A stretch of DNA of 64,000 nt, from assembly GCF_021390175.1 (NCBI RefSeq), contig NZ_CP090004.1, positions 2,232,001 to 2,296,000 on the forward strand, given 5' to 3'. Of this stretch, positions 35,809-44,782 are shown piece after piece. The translations under genes and the position numbers were made by a program. Every line of letters starts with the position of its first letter. The first letter of the stretch is position 1. This DNA is from Flagellimonas sp. HMM57. Lineage in GTDB: Bacteria > Bacteroidota > Bacteroidia > Flavobacteriales > Flavobacteriaceae. Under the pieces are notes generated by a model. It had not been told where the DNA came from, ran no database searches, and saw only the letters and a list, made by a program, of their open reading frames with translations.

Positions 35809-37461
35809 TTAATTCCAGAACATTGCATACAGCGCAGTAAGAATGATCAACACCGCAAATGCCCCAATATTGAACAAAGGTGTGGTTTTAAATAGACCAC
35901 CTCCCAACTGGATTCCTTTTTTATCATCCTTTCCTTTGTTTTGCGAAAGACTTGCAATAATAATTACCAATGCTGTCAGTAGTGCTGTATATCCCATTTG
36001 ATCGATAAAAGGAACATCAATGAATAACGAACTTGTAGACCAACCATTTGGGGCTACTTTAAAATACATGGCTATGGGGATAGAAACCAAAGCACCTATA
36101 ATAGCTCCCCTGTTCGTCGTCTTTTTCCAGAAAAGTCCTAACATGAAAACTGCAAGTATCCCTGGGCTTACGATTCCGGTATATTCTTGGATAAATTGAA
36201 AGGCCTGATCAATACCTCCTAACAAAGGTGCCATAATAGCTGCGATAATCAGTGCAATAGCGGCAGAGATCCTACCAACGTTTACTGTTTTTTTATCACT
36301 TGCATTTTTGTTGATATACTGTCTATAAATATCCATGGTGAATATTGTAGAGGTGGAATTGAGCATCGAAGCCAATGAAGAAACAATGGCAGCTGCCAAA
36401 GCAGCGAAAGCAACTCCTTTCAAACCTACTGGTAAAAATTGCAACAACCAAGGATACGCTTTGTCCGCTTGATCTAAGGAAGGAAGGTTCTTAAGTCCAG
36501 CATCCCCTAAACTTGCCAAAATCTCAGGGTCATTGACCATAACATAGGCTGCAATACCTGGAACCACAACAATTAACGGAATAATGAGTTTTAAGAAAGC
36601 GGCCAAAAGGATACCTTTTTGGGATTCCTTTAAAGATTTAGCGGCAAGAGTACGTTGAATGATATATTGGTTAAATCCCCAATAGTAGAGGTTTGCAACC
36701 CATAATCCACCAACGAGTACGCCAATACCGGGCAGATTTTTATATTCTGGATTGGATTCATCCAAAATCATGGCAAATTTTTCGGGAACGGCATCGTAAA
36801 CCTTGCTTAAACCTACCATTATCCCTTCTCCACCTGATACTGTGTTCAAGGCCAGATACGTGGTGACCAGTCCGCCCAAGATTAAAAATACAACTTGAAT
36901 GACATCGGTCCATGCCACAGCAGAAAGACCGCCGTACAAAGAGTACGCCGCTGCAAAAAGGGAAAGACCTATTACCCCATAAATCATTGGTACATCAAGG
37001 ATTGTTTCTAGCGCCAGTGCTCCTAAATAAAGGACGGAAGCTAGATTGACAAAAACATAAAGTGCAATCCAAAAAACAGCCAATATTGTTTTTAGATTGG
37101 TAGAATATCTTTTTTCAACAAATTCTGGAATGGTATAAAGCCCTTTTTCTATAAAAATTGGAAGAAAGTATTTTCCAACAATGATCAACGTCAATGCGGC
37201 CATCCACTCATAAGAAGCAATGGCGAGTCCAACAGCGAAACCAGAGCCCGACATTCCAATAAATTGTTCTGCGGAAATGTTTGCAGCAATCAATGAAGCA
37301 CCAATGGCCCACCATGGTAGCGATTTACTGGCCAAAAAATAATCTTCAGCATTTTTTTGATGTCCTTTTTTATCTCTAGAGACCCAAAGACCTACTCCTA
37401 AAATAAGTATGGCATAGCAGACAAATATTAAATAATCCCAAGTGCTGAATGAAGTTGTCAT
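35809..37461 (-). CDS. SGLT-like sodium/solute symporter (SSS family)
   Basis: Inner membrane transporter of 550 residues with about 14 helices. Family marks: WDYLIFVCYAILILGVGLWVSR and AEDYFLASKSLPWWAIGASLIAANISAEQFIGMSGSGF at the N-terminus, YGGLSAVAWTDVIQVVFLILGG (SSS signature 1 region), NQYIIQRTLAAKSLKESQKG and FAALAAAIVSSLASMLNSTSTIFTMDIY later. The AANISAEQFIGMSGSG segment is as in sugar-type SGLT/vSGLT proteins, so a sugar or sugar derivative driven by Na+ is the best guess. It lies between the sulfite oxidase block and the FG-GAP operon, 131 and 141 bases from its neighbours. Confidence 0.9.
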   Translation of the reverse strand: MTTSFSTWDYLIFVCYAILILGVGLWVSRDKKGHQKNAEDYFLASKSLPWWAIGASLIAANISAEQFIGMSGSGFAVGLAIASYEWMAALTLIIVGKYFLPIFIEKGLYTIPEFVEKRYSTNLKTILAVFWIALYVFVNLASVLYLGALALETILDVPMIYGVIGLSLFAAAYSLYGGLSAVAWTDVIQVVFLILGGLVTTYLALNTVSGGEGIMVGLSKVYDAVPEKFAMILDESNPEYKNLPGIGVLVGGLWVANLYYWGFNQYIIQRTLAAKSLKESQKGILLAAFLKLIIPLIVVVPGIAAYVMVNDPEILASLGDAGLKNLPSLDQADKAYPWLLQFLPVGLKGVAFAALAAAIVSSLASMLNSTSTIFTMDIYRQYINKNASDKKTVNVGRISAAIALIIAAIMAPLLGGIDQAFQFIQEYTGIVSPGILAVFMLGLFWKKTTNRGAIIGALVSIPIAMYFKVAPNGWSTSSLFIDVPFIDQMGYTALLTALVIIIASLSQNKGKDDKKGIQLGGGLFKTTPLFNIGAFAVLIILTALYAMFWN

Positions 37462-37592
37462 ATGGTTGGTTTGTAATTTATGGATTGTTTGTTAAAAAGC
37501 TAATATAATATGGATTACTTGATTTTGTATCAAGAATATTCCTAAAATAACATAATTCCAAGGTAAAAATGTTAGTTTATGAAAACTCTTGA

Positions 37593-38057
37593 TTATTGTT
37601 TCAAAACATACCACTCGATGTTGGTCAATGCTTCGCGGCGCCCTTTTTTCTGAGGCGCATAATTAGTAGCGAGGTAATTTACGATTTTTTTTTCTTGGTC
37701 TCCTAAATCCCAAAGGTTTTGTGTTTCCTGCATCCATCGTATGGTCGCTATCCATCCTTCCTTGGACATTCGGTTTTGGGTTACGAGCTTGGCAGAATGG
37801 CAGTTGGTACAATTTTGAATTACTTCTGTAAGTCCGTCACCATCTACAAAACCAGTGTCAACATGGATTCCGCTTTCAATTTCATTATTGGTTTCTGGTA
37901 CTTCAACCACAGTTTCTTCTGGTTTTTTAGAAAAAACGGATGGATTCAAGGCAATATAAAGAAAACCAAATACGGCAATACCAATCATACCAAAAGCTAT
38001 TAAAATCTTTTGGTATAAATCTTTAACCTGTTTTTTGAATTCGTTTTCAGAAGACAT
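37593..38057 (-). CDS. membrane-anchored monoheme cytochrome c, likely electron acceptor of the sulfite oxidase
   Basis: Protein of 154 residues with one N-terminal anchor (ILIAFGMIGIAVFGFLYIAL) and an acidic linker before a small c-type domain. The heme is attached at CTNCH (residues about 92-96, IQNCTNCHSAKLV) and the axial Met is likely in TQNRMSKEGW. It follows the molybdenum oxidoreductase gene by 3 bases, the arrangement of SorA/SorB sulfite dehydrogenases, where the cytochrome takes the two electrons from sulfite oxidation and passes them to the respiratory chain. The anchor places it on the outer face of the inner membrane. Confidence 0.85.
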   Translation of the reverse strand: MSSENEFKKQVKDLYQKILIAFGMIGIAVFGFLYIALNPSVFSKKPEETVVEVPETNNEIESGIHVDTGFVDGDGLTEVIQNCTNCHSAKLVTQNRMSKEGWIATIRWMQETQNLWDLGDQEKKIVNYLATNYAPQKKGRREALTNIEWYVLKQ

Positions 38058-38060
38058 CAG

Positions 38061-39284
38061 CTAGATAACTTTGATTGCGATTCGATGACACGCATTGTTC
38101 AAATACCCTTTTGGATTCCATCCCGGTAAAAGCATAGGTTGGCCAGTACCTTTTGAGTCTATAGCTCTTGCCCAAACCTCATAATATCCTTTTTTCGGAA
38201 AGTTGCTAATATTTGCTGAAAAATGTTGCCAAGCCAAGCGATTTTTTGGCTTTTCTAAGGTACACTCAATCCATGTGGCACCAAAATCTATGGAATATTC
38301 CATTCTGGAAACTTCTAGTTCACCGGCCCATGCATGGCCTCGTATATTCAAAGTAGCTCCCTCTTTAATCATGGCTCCAGATTTAGGATAGGTAATCAAA
38401 GATTTTACGGGCATGGATTCTATGATGCACATATCTTCATCTGCAACCTTCTCCCCCGGAGCAACAGATTCACATGGAACCCGGTATGACGTGCCGTTCA
38501 TTTTAGCGCCATCGTGTACTTTATTTCTAATGCTAATTCTATTTATCCATTTGCCGGATGCAGAGGCAGGCCAACCTCCTGCAATCAATCTTAAAGGGTA
38601 ACCGTGGGCCAATGGAATATCTTCACCGTTCATTTTAAAAGCAAGTAAGGTTTCATCTTGGAATGCTTTAGCAATAGGAACACCTCTGGAGATAGGTTCT
38701 TTTTCAGGATTCAGGCTCAGATGTTTATCTGCTGCGTGGTACCCTATATAGACTGCATTACTTTTTATACCCACGTCTTCCAATACATCCTTTAATCGTA
38801 CACCGGTCCAGTTGGCACATGATACTGCTCCAACAGTCCACTGATTACCTTTCGCTGGTGGATTAAATTCACTTCTGCCATTTCCCCCACATTCCAAAGT
38901 AAGCTGATAGGTATAGTGTCTAAATTTTGATTTTAATTCCAACAGGGAGTAAGTCTTACTGTTTTGTACAGATTCACCGTCAAAGGTCAGCGACCAATTT
39001 TTAACGTCAATGTTTTCTGGAATAAGTCCATTGTTTCTAATAAACATGTGTTTATTTGGAGTGACTTTATCATCCAAAAGGTGTGCCTTGGCTTCAATAT
39101 TCCAGGGTTTATTGTTAAGGACCGTCATATCGGTATCCTTGCCAAACATTTTAAAGGGGTCTGGGTCTTGTAGTGCCAAGGGCTTATACCCAAAAGGTAT
39201 TTTGTGGCTAAAGACAATTTCAGTGCTTAGTATTCCACCAAAAGCACTTAGGGTTCCTTTCGCAATAAAACTACGTCGTTTCAT
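38061..39284 (-). CDS. sulfite oxidase/dehydrogenase-like molybdopterin enzyme (SorA-like)
   Basis: Exported molybdenum enzyme of 407 residues. The N-terminus MKRRSFIAKGTLSAFGG is a twin-arginine type signal. The oxidoreductase molybdopterin domain holds the Mo ligand Cys132 in LTLECGGNGRSEF, preceded by FIRNNGLIPENIDVKNWSLTFDG and followed by WTGVRLKDVLEDVGI and HGYPLRLIAGGWPASASGKWI. The C-terminal Mo-co dimerisation domain (IRGHAWAGELEVSRMEYSIDFGATW) is complete. No heme domain is fused, matching bacterial sulfite dehydrogenases that use a separate cytochrome, here the next gene. Substrate sulfite would come from the SsuD-like monooxygenase nearby. Symporter gene ends 5 bases upstream. Confidence 0.9.
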   Translation of the reverse strand: MKRRSFIAKGTLSAFGGILSTEIVFSHKIPFGYKPLALQDPDPFKMFGKDTDMTVLNNKPWNIEAKAHLLDDKVTPNKHMFIRNNGLIPENIDVKNWSLTFDGESVQNSKTYSLLELKSKFRHYTYQLTLECGGNGRSEFNPPAKGNQWTVGAVSCANWTGVRLKDVLEDVGIKSNAVYIGYHAADKHLSLNPEKEPISRGVPIAKAFQDETLLAFKMNGEDIPLAHGYPLRLIAGGWPASASGKWINRISIRNKVHDGAKMNGTSYRVPCESVAPGEKVADEDMCIIESMPVKSLITYPKSGAMIKEGATLNIRGHAWAGELEVSRMEYSIDFGATWIECTLEKPKNRLAWQHFSANISNFPKKGYYEVWARAIDSKGTGQPMLLPGWNPKGYLNNACHRIAIKVI

Positions 39285-39289
39285 CTTTT

Positions 39290-40834
39290 CTAGTGAAAAA
39301 TAATATGCAGGGCAATTAATGATAATAGCATTCCGATACCAGCTTTTCCAAGTATTGGTGAAGCGGGTTCCGCTTTTAATTTATCTCTTACAAAGCCTGT
39401 TCTAGAACCTAACCAAATAATTGTAAATCCAATTAATATAACCCACATGGCCCTTACGAAGTAATTCATTTCCGGGAAAAATTCCAAAAAGAAAAATTGA
39501 AGTGGCACGGTAGCCAAGAAACCAAATAACGCTACTCGGTGTTTTGGAAAAGCCAAAAATGCTGCAGAACATATTAAAACTACAATACCACAATTGATAA
39601 AGTATCGTAACTGATTAAGCGTATGCGTGAAAGCAGCTCCCGGATCTTGAAACTTAAGATACAATAATACAACACCAATAATAACTCCCGAGATAAAAGA
39701 TAGTAAAATAGCTCTTTTTCCAGAACGTACTATTTGCTTGTCCGAGGCATCTTTCTTTACATATACCTTGTAAATATCTATTGACCATAATGTTGCCAAG
39801 GAATTAAAAGTAGAGTCCACAGTACTCATCAGCGATGCAAAAAGTGCACATAAAATAAGGCCTTTGACTCCTATTGGTAGATAGGTGTTTACTAGATAAG
39901 GGAATGCCGCATCTGGTTCTGGTAAACCATTTTCCCCTAAAATGCCTACCAAAGCTATCCCGGGAAGAATAATAATGGCTGCCATAAAATACTTCATAAG
40001 ACCACCGACCATAAGTCCTATTTGCACGTCTTTTAGGCTTTTAGCAGCTAAAGAACGCTGGACAACAGATTGGTTGGCGCACCAGTAATTGATATTCAAG
40101 AGGAATGCTCCAAAAATATGAATCCAAGGGAGTGTATCGTGATCTGCAGGTAAATGTAGATGCATTAAATCTCCAGTTTTCTCGTATAACTGGGACCAAC
40201 CACCAAGGTGATATATGGAGATAAACAATACGACAATCCCGCCTGTCAATAAAATAGCAAATTGGATAACATCAGTACGCACTACTGCTGCTAATCCTCC
40301 AAAATAGGTGTACGTTGCTGAAAAAAGCCCCAAGAAAACAATCAATATTGCTATCCGAATCAGTCTATCTTGATGAATAAACGATAGGAAATCCCCGAAA
40401 ACCAAGTCAACGGAATAAGCTCCCCAGAATAGTGCTGCACCAAGTGTTATTGTAGAGAAAAGTAGAATATTTGAAGCAGAATACAATAAAGCAACCGTGC
40501 TTCCCAATCTTGTTTTTATGAATTGTGTTATGGTGATAATCTTTTCCCTCAAATACATGGGGACAAAAATGAAGGCCGCTAAAAGCAGTCCTTGGATTGC
40601 ATTGATTTCAAAGTTTGCCTGTGCCAATCCATAGAGGTATGCGGAGCCCATGAAACCGAGAAATTGATATCCTTGTACATTGGTTGCAATAGTTGAAAAG
40701 GCTATTGATGGCCATCGAAGGTTTCTTCCACTTAAAAAATATTCCTCTGTGGTTGCCTCCTTAGAAGTTCTACCCGTGATGGCGGTAACAAATACAATAA
40801 TGAAATAAGCACTTACAATTAGTAAATCAATCAT
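39290..40834 (-). CDS. sodium:solute symporter (SSS family), candidate sulfonate importer
   Basis: Inner membrane transporter of 514 residues and about 13-14 helices. Motifs: TTEEYFLSGRNLRWPSIAFSTIATNVQGYQFLGFMGSAY, YTYFGGLAAVVRTDVIQFAILLTGG, NQSVVQRSLAAKSLKDVQIG and LCALFASLMSTVDSTFNSLATLWSIDIY. The last block carries the Ser/Thr pair of the second sodium site. It is paralogous to the SGLT-like gene at 35809-37461 but divergent in the substrate helices. Being packed 5 bases before the sulfite oxidase gene and after the LLM/AKR genes, it most probably imports the organosulfonate; this is inference from position. Confidence 0.88.
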   Translation of the reverse strand: MIDLLIVSAYFIIVFVTAITGRTSKEATTEEYFLSGRNLRWPSIAFSTIATNVQGYQFLGFMGSAYLYGLAQANFEINAIQGLLLAAFIFVPMYLREKIITITQFIKTRLGSTVALLYSASNILLFSTITLGAALFWGAYSVDLVFGDFLSFIHQDRLIRIAILIVFLGLFSATYTYFGGLAAVVRTDVIQFAILLTGGIVVLFISIYHLGGWSQLYEKTGDLMHLHLPADHDTLPWIHIFGAFLLNINYWCANQSVVQRSLAAKSLKDVQIGLMVGGLMKYFMAAIIILPGIALVGILGENGLPEPDAAFPYLVNTYLPIGVKGLILCALFASLMSTVDSTFNSLATLWSIDIYKVYVKKDASDKQIVRSGKRAILLSFISGVIIGVVLLYLKFQDPGAAFTHTLNQLRYFINCGIVVLICSAAFLAFPKHRVALFGFLATVPLQFFFLEFFPEMNYFVRAMWVILIGFTIIWLGSRTGFVRDKLKAEPASPILGKAGIGMLLSLIALHIIFH

Positions 40835-40985
40835 AGACTATGTAATTAAATGAGTTAATTCCATAGCGCAGCGTTCCAATTTACGATTAAATGTGATTGG
40901 CCTAGTTTGAGGTGGTTGGTTATGAAATTATCCTTGATTATGTAATATACCATTTTGTTTCCAAAGTCAGTGTTCAACAGGTGCT

Positions 40986-42143
40986 TTAAATGCGTATTCC
41001 AGCAGCTAAAGGGCTCATGGGCTCTTCTGATGTTACCTTTCCTTGTACTTCCGGCATTGAGAATGTTTTTAGATGTGGTAAAACCAGTTTTGCAAAACGT
41101 TCGCACTCTTCCTTATGGGGATAACCAGAAAATATGAATGCCCTGATTCCCATGTCCATATACCTGTTTAGTTTCTCTACAATCTGGTCTGGATTCCCAA
41201 CAAGCGCTGCTCCACATCCTGAACGTCCTCTACCGATTCCTGTCCACATATGCGGTTCTACATAGCCATCGTCTTCGGCTATTTCTCTCATTTCAGCTTG
41301 CCTACTTACTCCATAAGATTTTGCATCCAAGGCTCTTTCCCGTATTTCCTTTCCTTGTTCTACTTCCAATTTGGAAACAATACTATCAGCATATGCTCGT
41401 GCTTCTTCTTCGGTTTCTCGTACCACTACATGTACCCTTAGTCCAAAGTCGATTTTACGTCCATAATTTGCTGCTTTTGCGCTCATGTTTTCCATAAGTT
41501 TACGAAGGTTCCCTTCAGTCTCGGGCCACATAAGATATACATCGCAGTGTTCGGCACATAAATCTACTGCAGCAGGTGAATAACCTCCAAAATAAAGTAA
41601 TGGACCACCATTTTGATAAGGTTTACCAGGAGAGGACGAAAGCTTCAAATTATAGAACTTGCCTTTATAATCGATATCATCTTGCGTCCAAATTTGTTTT
41701 AAAATTTCTATCACTTCCCTTGATCTTTGGTACCGGTCTTCCGATGACATTTCTTCGCCAGGTAGGGGAGAGGAAATGATATTGATGGTAAATCTGCCTT
41801 TTAAAATATGATCTATGGTAGCTAACGTTCTTGCTAACATCGGAGGGTGAATTTCTCCGCAGCGAATTGCAGCCAATAAATTGATTTGTTCCGTCATTGG
41901 AGCAACTGCGGAAACAAAAGGGAGTGTATCTTGTCCAACTTGATATGATGAAGGACATAAAATATTTCGAAACCCATTTTTATCTGCGGTAAGTACTATT
42001 TGGGAAGTATTCTCAAATGTACTTTTGTGATCCATGCTTCGTTCGCCTAAATACCTGTCGTCTCCGTTGCAAATTGGAGCAAACCATGAGACTTCGGCTC
42101 CTTCTAAATGAGGAGATCTTATTTCTATTTTTGAATTATCCAT
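40986..42143 (-). CDS. LLM-class FMNH2-dependent monooxygenase, SsuD-like (candidate sulfonate/sulfoquinovose monooxygenase)
   Basis: Cytosolic flavin monooxygenase of 385 residues, close to SsuD length. Hallmarks of the alkanesulfonate monooxygenase group are GPLLYFGGYSPAAVDLCAEHCDVYLMWPE, AANYGRKIDFGLRVHVVVRETEEEARAYAD and the C-terminal EPHMWTGIGRGRSGCGAALVGNPDQIVEKLNRYMDMGIRAFIFSGYPHKEECERF. SsuD-type enzymes use FMNH2 and O2 to cleave the C-S bond of sulfonates, releasing sulfite and an aldehyde. With an FMN reductase, an AKR, sulfite-handling genes and a LacI regulator around it, a SmoC-like role on sulfoquinovose is proposed; other sulfonates or sulfones remain possible. It lies 21 bases after the AKR gene. 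Confidence 0.85.
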   Translation of the reverse strand: MDNSKIEIRSPHLEGAEVSWFAPICNGDDRYLGERSMDHKSTFENTSQIVLTADKNGFRNILCPSSYQVGQDTLPFVSAVAPMTEQINLLAAIRCGEIHPPMLARTLATIDHILKGRFTINIISSPLPGEEMSSEDRYQRSREVIEILKQIWTQDDIDYKGKFYNLKLSSSPGKPYQNGGPLLYFGGYSPAAVDLCAEHCDVYLMWPETEGNLRKLMENMSAKAANYGRKIDFGLRVHVVVRETEEEARAYADSIVSKLEVEQGKEIRERALDAKSYGVSRQAEMREIAEDDGYVEPHMWTGIGRGRSGCGAALVGNPDQIVEKLNRYMDMGIRAFIFSGYPHKEECERFAKLVLPHLKTFSMPEVQGKVTSEEPMSPLAAGIRI

Positions 42144-42164
42144 TGTAGTTTCTTTATATTTTAT

Positions 42165-43055
42165 CTAATCAACTTCGCTGCCTAATGCTGCTTCCCATAA
42201 CATGTACCATTCTTCGTGGGTCAATGTTATATCCAAAGCCTGTTTTGCAATTTGAATACGCTCAATCTTTGAGGTTCCCAGAACGGGAATGATTCCTGCC
42301 GGATGTTTCCGCAACCATGCGTAGAGGATTTGGTCACTTGTTGCACTATACTTTTCCGCAAGTGTGCTCAACGTTTTTTGAATAGCTTGGATTTTTTCAT
42401 CCGCTCCTTCTTTGAACAACAGTCCTCCACCGAGCGGGGACCAAGCGGTCGGAATTACATTTAACTTTTGACATTGATCCAACGTGCCATCTTCAAAAGC
42501 GTTTCTGTGCAATAATGATATTTCAACTTGATTTGTAACAAGAGGCGTAAGGGAGTGCAATAAATCGAATTGCGAAGGTGAGAAATTGGACACCCCAAAA
42601 TCTAAAACCTTTCCTTCTTTTTTAAGTTTTGAAAAAGCAGCGGCAATCTCATGAGGATTAAATAAGTAATCTGGCCTGTGCAGCAAGAGAACATCTATAT
42701 AATCCGTTTGAAGGCTTGCCAACGATTTTTCGACCGAAGCAATTATATGCTCTGCACTTAAATCATATGATTTGATTTTATGTTCAGGTCTGTTTTCTGA
42801 GGTTAATTTTATACCACATTTAGTAGTAATGCGCATTTTCTTTCTTAAATCCTTTCTGGACTTGAGCACATTTCCGAAATCGTTCTCGGTGGTGTAGTGT
42901 CCATAAATATCTGCATGGTCAAAATCTATTAAGTCTAGATCAAGGCATCCTTCGATAAAACGTTCATATTCGGTGGTATTTAGATTGCTCCCCCAGGTAC
43001 CCAATCTCATAGTACCGATAATATATGGGGAAATACTGTCTTTTGTCAGTTTCAT
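42165..43055 (-). CDS. aldo/keto reductase, YdhF-like
   Basis: Cytosolic NAD(P)H-dependent reductase with a TIM-barrel fold, 296 residues from ATG 43055. Catalytic tetrad: Asp and Tyr in DFDHADIYGHY, Lys in ITTKCGIKL, His in DVLLLHRPD. Cofactor-side motifs include FGVSNFSPSQF, TNQVEISLLHR and the C-terminal PVLGTSKIERIQIAKQAL. The sequence pattern matches E. coli YdhF (COG4989). ATG 43055 is preferred over 43085 because a perfect -7 box sits at 43083-43090. In the sulfo-SMO pathway an AKR (SmoB) reduces the 6-aldehyde released by the monooxygenase to glucose; this gene stands in the right place, but SmoB identity is inference. Confidence 0.87.
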   Translation of the reverse strand: MKLTKDSISPYIIGTMRLGTWGSNLNTTEYERFIEGCLDLDLIDFDHADIYGHYTTENDFGNVLKSRKDLRKKMRITTKCGIKLTSENRPEHKIKSYDLSAEHIIASVEKSLASLQTDYIDVLLLHRPDYLFNPHEIAAAFSKLKKEGKVLDFGVSNFSPSQFDLLHSLTPLVTNQVEISLLHRNAFEDGTLDQCQKLNVIPTAWSPLGGGLLFKEGADEKIQAIQKTLSTLAEKYSATSDQILYAWLRKHPAGIIPVLGTSKIERIQIAKQALDITLTHEEWYMLWEAALGSEVD

Positions 43056-43082
43056 GTATGCTAAATGAGTCGTGTTAAGGGT

Positions 43083-43090
43083 CAAATTTA
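43083..43090 (-). promoter_or_regulatory. Bacteroidota -7 promoter box for the AKR-LLM operon
   Basis: Read on the minus strand the sequence is TAAATTTG, a perfect TAnnTTTG. It lies 27 bases before ATG 43055. The palindromic operator begins 15 bases upstream of it, covering the expected -33 region, an arrangement suited to repression. Confidence 0.6.
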
Positions 43091-43105
43091 AATAAATTAC
43101 TGATA

Positions 43106-43123
43106 AATGTAAACGTTTACATT
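43106..43123. promoter_or_regulatory. LacI-type operator, site 1
   Basis: AATGTAAACGTTTACATT is a perfect 18-bp palindrome with a central CG, the standard form of LacI/PurR-family operators. It stands in the divergent spacer between the AKR-LLM operon and the FMN reductase gene. The same 16-bp core is repeated exactly at 45745-45760. The LacI gene at 43728-44729 is the likely cognate regulator. Confidence 0.8.
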
Positions 43124-43179
43124 GTAAAATTCCATATTTTCGCCATCAAATATTATGTTTAATTTGATTTTTAGCTTGA

Positions 43180-43722
43180 ATGATTACAATTATCTCAGGA
43201 TCCAATAGAAAAAACAACAAAACTTTGCACTTTGCTAAGCATGCATACGAGAAGCTTTGTTCGGCAACCAAAGAAGAAGTAAAATTTTTGGATTTAGCAC
43301 CCCTTACAGGTAATGTCATTTATGAAAATATGTATAAAGATTCCAATCAACCCAAAATGATTCAGGAGATACAGGACACTTATTTTATACCATCTTCTAA
43401 ATTTTGGTTTTTCGTTCCAGAATACAATGGGAGTTATCCCGGAATTGTAAAACTACTCTTGGATGCGATGTCGGTTCGTGAAATTAAACCAAGCTTTGAT
43501 AATAAAAAAGCCTGCATTACTGGAATAGCTTCGGGAAGAGCAGGTAATTTAAGGGGGATGGACCATCTTGCAGATGTGTTGAACCATTTGGGAATGCATG
43601 TCCATCCAAATAAAAATCCAATTTCTTCTATTTTTAAGTTATTGAATTCTGAAAACAATTCTATACACGAGGATGCGGATAAAACCATTCAAAACCAAAT
43701 TGAACAATTACTGAGGTTTTAA
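43180..43722 (+). CDS. NAD(P)H-dependent FMN reductase
   Basis: Flavodoxin-fold reductase of 180 residues. The FMN phosphate loop is ISGSNRKNNKT at the N-terminus and the isoalloxazine-side loop is FVPEYNGSYPGIVKLLLDAM, both typical of the SsuE/ArsH-like NADPH-dependent FMN reductase family. It would supply free FMNH2 to the SsuD-like monooxygenase encoded divergently; the pair shares one palindromic operator. It is equivalent in role to SsuE or SmoA, though SmoA belongs to a different flavin reductase fold as far as I recall. It ends 5 bases from the convergent LacI gene. Confidence 0.88.
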   Translation: MITIISGSNRKNNKTLHFAKHAYEKLCSATKEEVKFLDLAPLTGNVIYENMYKDSNQPKMIQEIQDTYFIPSSKFWFFVPEYNGSYPGIVKLLLDAMSVREIKPSFDNKKACITGIASGRAGNLRGMDHLADVLNHLGMHVHPNKNPISSIFKLLNSENNSIHEDADKTIQNQIEQLLRF

Positions 43723-43727
43723 GACTT

Positions 43728-44729
43728 CTATACTTGAGTAGACGCTCTTTTAACCAACTTTGGTGATAGTACTTTGGTTTCGGGTCTTGCATTTTTATTG
43801 TTGAGGTTTTGGAGCAGTAATTCGGCTGCCAATTCTCCCATTTGAGAACATTCTTGATCAACAGTACTTATTTTGGGCTGTGTGAGGTTGCTGAAATTTG
43901 CATTCCCAAATCCAATAAGTTTTATTTTTTCTGGAACATTTACGTTTAAATCTTTGAGTAGGTTTAAAACATGAAGGCCTATTTCGTCACCATAGGCAAA
44001 AATGCCGTCCATGTTCGGGTTCACTTTGAACAATTTTTTTAAGATCTTCATATCTTTTTCTACATCTCCTGTCAATTCTACGATATGGGACGTAATATCT
44101 TTTCTCCCACTTTTTAAAATTGCATTGGAAAAACCCCTCTGTCGATCTTTGAAAATCGAAACTTTGGGATTCCCAGCAACATGAAGAAGGTTCTTGCAAT
44201 TGCTAGTCAATAAATGTTCGGTAGCTATAAAGGCTCCCATATAATCGTTGAGCGTTACAGAGTTTACACTATCTAAATTTGGTATCCTGTCGAAGAAAAC
44301 TATGGGTGTTTTGCTCTTCAATATTTTTTTAATTGAAGAAAAGTCAGTTGTTTGTTTAGAAATGGACAGTAATATGCCCTCCACATTTAATTTTAGAAAC
44401 GAGTTTAGGGCTTCGTCTTCTTTCTCTTGCAATTCATGGGATTGTGCGATGATGATATTATAATCGGATTCGCTTACAATTCCTTCTATTCCATTTATGA
44501 TACCACTAAAAAAATAATTGTTCACTTCTGGGACGATTACCCCAATAATTTTGCTTTTTCCACTGCGCAAAGCAGCCGCTGTAATATTGGGCTGATAATC
44601 TAGGTCCTTTGCTGCTTTTAGTACTTTTTGCCTTGTTGTTGGAGAAACAAGCGCACTGTTGTTGAATACCCTAGATACCGTAGCTAAGGATAGTCCAGTT
44701 CGTTTAGCAATTTCCTTTATTCCTGCCAT
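43728..44729 (-). CDS. LacI-family transcriptional regulator, likely controlling the sulfonate locus
   Basis: Regulator of 333 residues. The N-terminal helix-turn-helix reads IKEIAKRTGLSLATVSRVFNNSALVS, followed by the hinge helix ITAAALRSGKSKIIGVIVPE and a periplasmic-binding-protein-like effector domain (VNNYFFSGIINGIEG, GAFIATEHLLTSNCKNLLHVAG, LIGFGNANFSNLTQPKISTVDQECSQMG). The hinge Leu typical for minor-groove insertion is in AALRSG. Two identical palindromes (43106-43123, 45745-45760) bracket this gene, its upstream neighbour yeiH and the FMN reductase, so they are its probable operators. The effector is likely the imported sulfonated sugar or a product. Confidence 0.93.
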   Translation of the reverse strand: MAGIKEIAKRTGLSLATVSRVFNNSALVSPTTRQKVLKAAKDLDYQPNITAAALRSGKSKIIGVIVPEVNNYFFSGIINGIEGIVSESDYNIIIAQSHELQEKEDEALNSFLKLNVEGILLSISKQTTDFSSIKKILKSKTPIVFFDRIPNLDSVNSVTLNDYMGAFIATEHLLTSNCKNLLHVAGNPKVSIFKDRQRGFSNAILKSGRKDITSHIVELTGDVEKDMKILKKLFKVNPNMDGIFAYGDEIGLHVLNLLKDLNVNVPEKIKLIGFGNANFSNLTQPKISTVDQECSQMGELAAELLLQNLNNKNARPETKVLSPKLVKRASTQV

Positions 44730-44782
44730 GTAAGCCTTTATTAAACCCTATTTGTGATTTCACAAAAGGAATTTCTAAAATG

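Noticed and set aside
40855-41106. Minus-strand ORF in the gap between the LLM and symporter genes
   Set aside because: It mostly overlaps the LLM C-terminus in another frame and has a Cys/His-rich but patternless sequence. The 151-base gap itself shows no feature.
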